This document shows, one piece after another, positions 57,701 through 64,000 of a DNA stretch of 64,000 nucleotides (its first letter is position 1; every line of letters starts with the position of its first letter). The translations under genes and the position numbers were made by a program. The notes under the pieces are model-generated. The model made no database searches, was not told the origin of the DNA, and saw only the letters and a list, made by a program, of their open reading frames with translations. The stretch comes from Tethya wilhelma (taxonomy: Eukaryota > Porifera > Demospongiae > Tethyida > Tethyidae). The stretch covers positions 482,123 to 546,122 of the forward strand of contig CAXIPT010000012.1 in NCBI GenBank assembly GCA_964030475.1. Reading direction: 5' to 3'.

Positions 57701-59972
57701 TACTTTTTGCTTTAGCTAGGTTTGTTTTTGTCATTTTTTTTGGATTTGAAGTTGTTAACTGCTTCCCAGGTAGAAATTTCTTGCAAATGACATGTAAGAT
57801 CTTACTTCTAAAAATAGATCAAAATGGCAAGATCCTGCATGATTCTTGTAAGAAATTAGTATTCTTCCAAGATCTTGCAATAAAAATCAAGAAAACGGCC
57901 AATTCTCTTGCAAGATGGAAAAATTTTCTTGCGAGTCTTGCAAGAATCTTGACTTATCTTACCTGAAAGATTCTTGCAAGACTCGCAAGAAAATTTTTCC
58001 ATCTTGCAAGAGAATTGGCCGTTTTCTTGATTTTTATTGCAAGATCTTGGAAGAATACTGATTTCTTACAAGAATCATGCAGGATCTTGCCATTTTGATC
58101 TATTTTTAGAAGTAAGATCTTACATGTCANNNNNNNNNNNNNNNNNNNNNNNNNNNNNNNNNNNNNNNNNNNNNNNNNNNNNNNNNNNNNNNNNNNNNNN
58201 NNNNNNNNNNNNNNNNNNNNNNNNNNNNNNNNNNNNNNNNNNNNNNNNNNNNNNNNNNNNNNNNNNNNNNNNNNNNNNNNNNNNNNNNNNNNNNNNNNNN
58301 NNNNNNNNNNNNNNNNNNNNNNNNNNNNNNNNNNNNNNNNNNNNNNNNNNNNNNNNNNNNNNNNNNNNNNNNNNNNNNNNNNNNNNNNNNNNNNNNNNNN
58401 NNNNNNNNNNNNNNNNNNNNNNNNNNNNNNNNNNNNNNNNNNNNNNNNNNNNNNNNNNNNNNNNNNNNNNNNNNNNNNNNNNNNNNNNNNNNNNNNNNNN
58501 NNNNNNNNNNNNNNNNNNNNNNNNNNNNNNNNNNNNNNNNNNNNNNNNNNNNNNNNNNNNNNNNNNNNNNNNNNNNNNNNNNNNNNNNNNNNNNNNNNNN
58601 NNNNNNNNNNNNNNNNNNNNNNNNNNNNNNNNNNNNNNNNNNNNNNNNNNNNNNGTTACGGGCCTGGGTGGGTTGACTGTACAGGCACATTGCCTGAGCA
58701 GATACCGAAGTATCTACCACCTCAGCCTCCGGCTCAATTATCTCCTAGTGGACTGAGTTGGGGGTAGTACGAGACCTTACTCTTTGCTTACTTACTTGGG
58801 GGTAGTATGACACCTTAATTGTCATGTAATTGCCTCTAGCCAGGCCAAGGCTAATAGGACTGCTTGGAGGACCTCGGTCACGGTTGGGTGTGTAAGTAAG
58901 GTCTCGTACTACCCCCAACTCAGTCCACTAGGAGATAATTGAGCCGGAGGCTGAGGTGGTAGATACTTCGGTATCTGCTCAGGCAATGTGCCTGTACAGT
59001 CAACCCACCCAGGCCAGTAACCCCGTCCGCCGGGGATCTCCTTGAGAGAGAAAGATAATCAGTTGGTTTCGGCTGAGGCCTATAGATACATATCTTCTGC
59101 TCCAATGCCACGGGCACTCAGTGGCTTAGTGGTAAGAGCACCTGACTAGCAATCGGGAGGTTCGTGGTAAAAAACCTCACATATCTAAGGTCTGCAATAA
59201 AAGTGTGGCAGGTTCTTAATTTCTCTACTGTAACTTTCACTTGCATGGGATCTCATCCTGACACACTTCTTTGTAGCCACTGTTGAAGTACAGCCTACTG
59301 TGTATGGCAAGTTAGAGAAGATACAGAAGTTTGGATTGAGAATGTCCACCGAACAATGGGACAAAAGCTCATCTACTAGAGCATGCCAATCTAACTACTC
59401 TATAGCTACCTGAAGCAGTGTCACCTATACTGTATCACTAATAGACTTTATGCACCTTTCATAGTGACCCACTTGCCTCAAGGATAACATGATCTTCTGC
59501 TAGCTCAGTCCGCCGAACAAAGTCTGTCAGCCCTTTATCAATATAGTGACAGCCTTTTGCAAAAACTCACTCATTTTATCCGCATTTCATCAGCATTTTA
59601 TCACTGTTACTTTCAATCAAATGTAAAATTTTTGAACTCCTTGCCCTACAATATCCAAACAAAACATTCACTGGCATTATTTAAGAGATCTCTGACTGAC
59701 TAATTGTAATTAATGAACCTTCCATGCATGTTACCCCGTTATTTACGCTGGGTTACTAGCCATGCATTGATCAGTAATACCATTAATGGGTCCCATGCCT
59801 ACATTGTATGTTTAGTTTCTGTTTGTTTCCAGAGGAGGTTAAACACGTGTAATAATTATGTCATAAAAGCGAGTTATGTTTAGCATTCCTGAATAGCCCT
59901 TTTTTGCTACTGCGAGGAATGAAACAGCTTGCAATGGCCTGTCTTTGATTGTTGGAGATGGAAAGATGTGTG

Positions 59973-60019
<47 letters not shown>

Positions 60020-60500
60020 CTGTTACTAGATTATCTGAAGAATGGCAGCTCTATGGTCCAAACAGAAGGTACTTATAGGTACTAAGCAAAATATCTCAGT
60101 AATTTAGCAGGGGTTGAGTGGGGTTGGGCCGCTGTCTAACCTTTGCTGTCCAAGATCTATCCAGAGCAACCGCTCTTTTATGTGCAGAGCTACAGAAAGT
60201 CATAAACACGATAAAACAGAATGTCAAAAATGGGTTTGCAAGATTTTTTTTCAATTTGCAAGTATAGAATTATCATCAAGAATGAGCTTATATCTCCTCA
60301 TGCAGCTTTACCACTTCTCAGGATTTCCCTGATTTGCATGTTTACAAACAATCGAGAGCAACATTCCATAGATCAGCACGTGATGCATGTCCAATAACCT
60401 CCTAGATCCTCTGGTTTGTTTCTTATTAAGCCTTGGCACGTGCATAGCCCTTGCAGAGGATTTTGGTAGTCATTTAAATGACTACCGAAATCCTCTGCAA

Positions 60501-60531
<31 letters not shown>

Positions 60532-60548
60532 TTTGTGTGTGTATGTGT

Positions 60549-60614
<66 letters not shown>

Positions 60615-63423
60615 ATGTCTGTTACTAGATTATCTGAAGAATGGCAGTTCTATGGTCCAAACAGAAGGTATTAGGTTCATGAATCAATGTTGTGTAGAAT
60701 CTTGCAAAACGCTGTAGTTTCTGAGGTTTGAGTCTTTTTTGCTTCTCGGCGCTTAGCTTCGTAACCGCACCCATTGATCCCACCGTGTATAGTGTGCATT
60801 TTCTAGAAACAGTAGAGCTTGAATCATGGACTCCTAGAAGGACTTGGGTTTAGCTGCATGGCTTAGCTGCTTGGACAGGTAAGTAACTCATTGATTGCAA
60901 ATCGGATATAGTGAGAGTGTAGAAGTATCCATCATAATTTTAGTAGGATAGTTGTGTGTTTTGTATCAACCAGTGCCCGGGCTGACTGGCAGTACTGTAG
61001 ATAGCTAGTACAGCTAAGCATTTAACTTGCAAGTACTACAAGCGTCAAAGTATATTCGATGAATTTCTAAACAATATCAAAACTAGGCTGACCACATGCA
61101 TCCTTAATGCTGGTACATGAACTATGATTCTATGCTGAATGTCAACAGGTGTCAGTAGCACTGCACTGATCCTAAGGATAGCAGAATCAGTATAATATAT
61201 ATTATGGTATTGCTTAGTATGAGAGAAACACTCTCATTGGCCTAGCCTGTCTAGCCATTGCATGTACCTATGTGCAGGAAAGAATATTATAATTATCATT
61301 GTCAACAGTCCCCTTACTAAGTTCAATACTCTCGGTCAACAGATACTTAGATGCTATAGTTCTTTGTTTCAACAAATTTGTATATATCAAGGACAAACAA
61401 TGAAATAATTATTGTATAGTCATTGAACAATGATGATCAACTTTCAGCTCAGTGTATGAAGAACAAGTTCTTTGCCTGATGTAACCTAGCTGTTCCTTAA
61501 TAGACCTTACCCATACCCGCGTGCGCCTCCATTTGGCGGCAGAATTTGAGCCAATGTGGACGTGGCTCAATCAGAGATGGCTGCCTTCACTTAGTTTTTT
61601 GAGCGGGTTAGTTACAACAACATAACGTATTACAGTTGCCAGTGTATGGTTGAAGCTTACTTCTATGGAAATTTATCTTTTCTGTCGAATTCTGCTATGA
61701 AAGACTATGGTAAAAGAGCCGGAGATTCTCACAAGCCCCACCCGGTACCCAGCAGGCTTTGGAGACCCTTTACCATCAGTCTTGGGAACGTAGCACATTA
61801 CTAAACGATAAGTTTATTGTGTTTAGGACTTTAGGTATAAGTAGCAACAGTATATTTATTTTGATCACAGTGATGGCGGTCAGTATCAGTGTGGGATGGT
61901 TCAATTTCAACTCCTAAGTTGATGTATTGATGGTAGGGTCACCAAGGGGTGTGACTGTGTCGGTTGTCAAACAGGTTAAAACCAATGTACCCTTGTTGCA
62001 GCCCAGATCCTAGTTGCAGTTTGTGTACAGGGAACTACTGACACCACCTAAGAGATAGCATGAACTCACACAAGTGGAGAAAATTGTTATCAAACCCTGT
62101 AGATCTATGTGCTTACGAGCAAGGATATTTACAATTCAGCCCCTGGGTGTAGTCTTTCACAACAGAATTCGACAGAAAGATAAACTTCCATAGAAGTAAG
62201 CTTCAACCATACACTGGCAACTGTCATACGTTATGTTGTTGTAACTAACCCGCTCAAAAAACTAAGTGAAGGCAGCCATCTCTGATTGAGCCACCTCCCA
62301 CATTGGCTCAAATTCTGCCGCCAAGTGGAGGCGCACGCGGCTATGGGTAAGGTCTATTAGTAGGCATAAGCTTGTGCACAAAAGTTACACTAGCTTCTTT
62401 GCCTGTTTGTCTGTTTGTTCCATCTGAATATGTAGAACAAAAGTCAGATCATAAATTGCCAATTGCAAGATTAGGACTTGAGGTTTAGACCTGCTTTTTG
62501 CATAAAAGTTAGGCCATGCAACTGTACCAGAAAATTTCCCATCAATATGAATAATTAAAGCAACTAGGATCGGCCATTTATTTTTCAAAATAAAAACTCA
62601 TTTCACTGCATGCTGTGGCTTCTCATTCTCCTTTTTTCCGTAAGTGTTTGGTTCTGTGTTGCCCCAATTATATGCATGTATGTTGAAAGTTTTATTATTG
62701 CATGATACTGTTACAATAATTTATCCCATTCCTATTGCGATGTTACCTATACAATAACTAAACTCAGTAACCTGTACATAATATGTATAGGGTCAGGATC
62801 TTGGTCAAGTGATGGCATCTGTCAAGAACTGAAACACAGTGGTTACAGCTTTGTTTGTGAATGTAGTCAACTTGGTCATTTTGGAATTCTTTTTGTAAGA
62901 GCTAGTCTTTGTGACAAAATATAATGTAGAGCCATTAATTTTACAAAAATTTTTTAGGATCTTGACTTTAAGCCATTGGAAGTTTCGGCTCAGCCAATCT
63001 CTGTTGTGACATATATTGGACCGGTTATATCATTGCTCTGCCGGAAATTTCTTATCATTACCCACTTGGTGGCTAGGTATGTCTTGCAAAATTCAATACT
63101 GGTTTTGAATAAGTATACTCATAGAAACCCTAATTTGAAATTATTTTCCAGAAAATTACGCAAGAGTACACATGGATTAATATTAGTCAACATTAGCCTT
63201 GCTCAAGTGGGATTTTTTATCTCATTTTTGTTTGGTGGATCTGGACGTTTTGCTTTGAGTGGTATTTTCTGTGGAGTCATTGCAGCATTTATAAACTACT
63301 TTATTCTAATCTATTCTGCATGGACATCTGCTGAAATCATTTGGCTATACGTCAAACAAACAAAAAAAACAGAAAGTCAGTGTGAGTCGAGGGTCTTTTG
63401 TATTTCTCTACCAACTATCTGGT
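42726..63423 (+). CDS. Large adhesion GPCR: YWTD blades, EGF, linkers, HormR, GAIN start, GPS, TM1-3 (continues past window)
   Basis: Exons: 42726-42885, 43903-44297, 46520-46657, 46724-46768, 47127-47165 (weak), 55512-55577, 56471-56721, 56780-56935, then 62791-62894, 62958-63076, 63152-63423. Phases agree inside each block. The first two exons hold LDLR class-B repeats (KLYWTD, KMYWTD, MLYWVD, LFYTD), only about half a six-blade propeller. The third is the EGF that normally caps it (PNPCEINNGECAHLC). Three short phase-1 Ser/Thr/Glu-rich linkers follow. 56471 encodes a hormone-receptor (HormR) domain (Cys and Trp pattern, C...W...CPC...RRC...W...C), and 56780 begins GAIN. The middle of GAIN was not found; an N gap (58130-58654) and repeats lie there. 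The GPS exon ends CECSQLGHFGILF, without the cleavage triplet. TM1 and TM2-TM3 follow (AWTSAEIIWLYVK). Predicted to be a plasma-membrane receptor. That both blocks form one gene is inferred from order, strand and phase. Confidence 0.8.
42886..43902. other. Intron with TA repeat and truncated family-3 element
   Basis: 43414-43447 is a TA run. 43480-43746 is a family-3 right part whose terminal stem is half deleted. Remainder unassigned. Confidence 0.55.
43480..43746 (+). mobile_element. Family-3 element, 5'-truncated copy
   Basis: Shares TTTTTGCAGAGTTATTCCCG and TGTATTGCGCTAATGG with the copies at 25370 and 51970. The first arm of the terminal stem is lost; GTACTGGGAAT remains. Confidence 0.75.
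44624..45002. mobile_element. Family-4 TIR MITE, copy 2
   Basis: Left TATAGCGGGAAATTTTC, right GGAAATTTCCTGCTATAC; about 380 bp, no ORF. Confidence 0.75.
45159..45612 (+). mobile_element. Family-1 element, copy 7a, shortened
   Basis: Decayed terminal hairpin at the left, body, and only the last hairpin bases (CCCATTCCTACACTGG) at the right. Confidence 0.65.
45636..45825. mobile_element. Diverged family-4-like MITE
   Basis: ATCGGAAAAATTTCGTA at the left and TACGAAAAATTCCTGAT at the right are inverted. Confidence 0.5.
45833..46490 (-). mobile_element. Family-1 element, copy 7b, shortened
   Basis: One large-hairpin arm, body, and a terminal hairpin with CATAC-TACC-GTATG core ending in TATGTATGAT (46465-46490). 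It faces copy 7a. Confidence 0.7.
46883..47110 (-). mobile_element. Family-3 element, inverted and truncated copy
   Basis: Terminal stem CCCAGTAC-AGTA-GTACTGGG (46888-46907), perfect. Right part as in the other copies; the GAA region is absent. Confidence 0.75.
47166..47810. other. Intron, unassigned
   Basis: No exon or repeat end recognised. Confidence 0.4.
48160..48522. mobile_element. hAT-like MITE, copy 2
   Basis: TIR CAGTGGCGTAGCCAGG / CCTGGCTACGCCACTG, 5-bp target TAATA on both sides. The interior shares GAGAGCGTTCGATCTAGCGA with copy 1. Confidence 0.8.
49295..49377. mobile_element. Tiny foldback element
   Basis: Arms CCAGGCTCCTCCCT and AGGGAGGAGCCTGG with GCGTATATTTTC and its complement inside; about 80 bp. 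Confidence 0.7.
50121..50977. other. Intron, unassigned
   Basis: No feature recognised. Confidence 0.4.
50978..51222. mobile_element. Family-2 hairpin MITE, copy 4
   Basis: Ends CATTGGAAATGTAATGAGA and its complement at 51222; inner arms with ATCGTAAAAAGAAAGCAAAC. Confidence 0.85.
51699..51848 (+). mobile_element. 150-bp retroposed insert (Penelope/retrozyme-like) with 13-bp target duplication
   Basis: ATATTTTAGTTTG occurs at 51686-51698 and 51849-51861. The insert has an 18-bp inverted repeat (51727-51744 with 51833-51850; ATTATTAAATTATATTCT) enclosing a hammerhead-like core. A long target duplication points to target-primed retroposition; hammerheads are known from Penelope-like elements and retrozymes. 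Confidence 0.65.
51740..51788 (+). ncRNA. Hammerhead-ribozyme-like motif
   Basis: Core CTGATGA at 51749-51755; stem II GGTAAC/GTTACC (51757-51762 with 51769-51774, loop TGCATT); GAAA at 51775-51778; then ACGT as a minimal stem III; stem I ATTCTGCC / GGCAGAAT (51740-51747 with 51783-51790). Deviations: one extra U between the core A and stem II, and one bulged C in stem I. These may weaken or abolish cleavage. Confidence 0.5.
52049..53327. other. Intron, unassigned
   Basis: No exon, repeat end or RNA recognised. AT-rich with scattered TAATCATAATAA strings near 53080. Confidence 0.4.
53328..53788 (+). mobile_element. Family-3 element, diverged copy
   Basis: Left end GTGTGGAAAGGGTCGTCAA; right part ends GCTATTCCTATGTATAATG without the terminal stem. 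Confidence 0.7.
54155..55489. mobile_element. TIR element with TA target and GGTTAA-rich subterminal arrays
   Basis: CACTGAAAAAACA at 54155 and TGTTTTTTCAGTG at 55489, flanked by TA. Multiple GGTTAAAATNACC / GGGTTAATATAACCC motifs near both ends. The palindrome ACTGAGCATGCTCAGT (54403-54418) is shared with the element at 18258. It ends about 20 bp before a receptor exon. Confidence 0.75.
55634..55690. repeat. Family-2 fragment
   Basis: CATTGGAAATGTAATGAGATA start only. Confidence 0.6.
55868..56432. mobile_element. Foldback element, about 565 bp
   Basis: Ends CATAATTTTGGTGTGAA and TTCACACCGAAATTATG. Inner arms also pair, e.g. AGGTAACGTTCA with TGAACGTTACCT. It lies just upstream of the HormR exon. 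Confidence 0.7.
56936..57787. other. Intron, unassigned
   Basis: Holds a possible family-2 fragment near 57165. The missing GAIN exons should lie between here and 62790. Confidence 0.4.
57788..58129. mobile_element. Near-perfect foldback of 165-bp arms built on CTTGCAAGA motifs
   Basis: 57788-57956 pairs with 57965-58129 with about one mismatch; the centre is about 8 bp. The arms hold repeated TCTTGCAAGA, GATCTTGCA and ATTCTTGTAAG motifs. The right arm ends at an N gap. Confidence 0.85.
58130..58654. other. Assembly gap (525 N)
   Basis: Run of N between two long inverted repeats. Confidence 1.
58661..59015. repeat. Perfect 120-bp inverted repeat beside the gap
   Basis: 58661-58780 is the exact reverse complement of 58896-59015, with a 115-bp spacer holding a partial third copy (GGGGGTAGTATGACACC). 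Confidence 0.9.
59112..59168 (+). repeat. tRNA-Ala-like head of a SINE
   Basis: Box A TGGCTTAGTGG (59122-59132), an anticodon stem-loop CCTGA-CTAGCAA-TCGGG with anticodon AGC, and box B GGTTCGTGG (59159-59167). It lacks a matching acceptor 3' half, so it is a tRNA-derived repeat, not a working tRNA. Confidence 0.65.
59283..59705 (+). pseudogene. LINE ORF2 C-terminal fragment
   Basis: Reads YGKLEKIQKFGLRMSTEQWD and later FLNSLPYNIQTKHSLALFK, the usual C-terminal blocks of CR1-like reverse transcriptases, with stops between. Confidence 0.7.
59970..60010. repeat. GT microsatellite
   Basis: (GT)n then ATGTATGTCTG; the following 45 bp recur at 60618-60669. Confidence 0.9.
60501..60617. repeat. 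CA then GT microsatellite (inverted pair)
   Basis: (CA)n to 60529, then (TG)n and (GTAT)n. The tract can fold on itself; the flank GGATTTTGGTAGTCATTTAA at 60459-60478 and its complement adjoin it. Confidence 0.9.
60670..61498. other. Intron, unassigned
   Basis: No feature recognised. Confidence 0.4.
61499..62360. mobile_element. Foldback element with arms of about 190 bp
   Basis: TAATAGACCTTACCCATA at the left and its complement at 62360. Arms share GGCGGCAGAATTTGAGCCAA and TCGAATTCTG-type blocks. No ORF. Confidence 0.8.
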
Positions 63424-63469
63424 GTAAGTTACATAATTATTATGATTATTATGACCTACCATACATACC

Positions 63470-64000
63470 GTATAGCTGGTTATTTTGACGATAATTAAAT
63501 GTGGAGAAAGGGAGCTCGATCACTCGATATTGGCGAACTTTAATTTTAGTGAATGAAACATTGAAAGTGCATTACATCATATGGCGAAATTAGTTTAGTA
63601 GCTAATATAATTATATACACCTTCTTTTTGTTTTTCCTCTACTAGAGTAGATTGACAAAGTTTTTCAAGCAACAATCAAACTAACTGTGCTGAAAGCCTT
63701 CTTGCTTCAGACTACGATATCGCCAACGCAACTAAAGAGTTTTTTTAGCCAGGGAACCAAGCTTTCAAAAGCGATGCTATGTATCCCTGCACCTACGTAG
63801 CAAGTTTCAAGCTTATTTCATAAAGGACGTACTGTGAAGAAAACGTCATTTTAAATACTTCTATCGGGATCTCGCTAGCGCATATTCAAATATTCATATT
63901 TGAGCAATAAATTTTGATGAATTTAACTTTGGCAATTTGAAGAAATTCGCCAATGTTGCCAAAATAAAATCCTCGCAAAGGTTTCCGGCTATATGGTATA
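63470..64000. repeat. Probable family-4-related element reaching the window end
   Basis: TACCGTATAGCTGG at the left and CCGGCTATATGGTATA at the right are inverted; no ORF. Confidence 0.5.

Noticed and set aside
57713..57770. Possible GAIN exon between an acceptor-like TTTAG and a GTAGAA donor
   Set aside because: Phase would fit, but the translation is driven by T runs and shows no GAIN pattern.
58037..58756. Open frames through the N gap
   Set aside because: They exist only because N codons are not stops; flanks are repeats.
59112..59168. Functional tRNA-Ala gene
   Set aside because: The acceptor 3' half and a proper T-arm are missing, and it adjoins a long repeat arm; better as a SINE head.

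Overview
The window looks like nuclear DNA of an animal, most likely a sponge or another early-branching metazoan (inference). It is AT-rich, has canonical GT-AG introns, carries two adhesion-type GPCR genes and the 3' end of a TMEM87 gene, and is crowded with LTR elements, LINEs and many small hairpin-ended or TIR-ended elements. No bacterial or viral gene block and no CRISPR array was seen. Layout: 1-2.74 kb is a decayed minus-strand Ty1/copia element cut by the window edge. 2.76-9.67 kb is a very young minus-strand Ty3/gypsy element with identical 145-bp LTRs, a 5-bp target duplication, a tRNA-Leu-type primer site and a 2.7-kb internal tandem duplication; it landed in the integrase motif of an older plus-strand gypsy copy whose remainder lies at 9.67-10.3 kb. 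10.3-13.4 kb is a broken minus-strand LINE with a PHD-finger ORF1. 13.5-17.2 kb holds two copies of a roughly 1-kb hairpin-ended repeat (family 1). 17.5-20.9 kb is the 3' part of an adhesion GPCR on the minus strand (six phase-consistent exons: degenerate GPS, seven TM segments, tail). 22.8-28.05 kb holds the last five exons of a plus-strand TMEM87 gene, whose intron carries a family-3 element with a 1.2-kb GAA tract. 28.8-34.7 kb has a Harbinger-like MITE, an exact 1.31-kb tandem duplication joined by one N, and a small SIM-containing gene whose second exon is split by a 1.24-kb transposon. 35.4 kb is an isolated EGF exon. 36-42.4 kb is repeats plus a tyrosine-recombinase remnant. 42.7-63.4 kb holds exons of a large plus-strand adhesion GPCR: LDLR class-B (YWTD) blades, EGF, linker exons, HormR, start of GAIN, then GPS and TM1-TM3, running off the right edge. 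Its introns are filled with transposable elements, including a 150-bp retroposed insert with a hammerhead-ribozyme-like core at 51.7 kb. The two GPCRs are paralogues: both replace the usual GPS cleavage tripeptide with a conserved GHFG-type sequence, and they share exon phases. The most novel-looking repeat signal is a pair of families (1 and 3) that share an end ending in an 8-bp stem with a 4-nt loop; the outer four base pairs of the stem differ between families while remaining paired.
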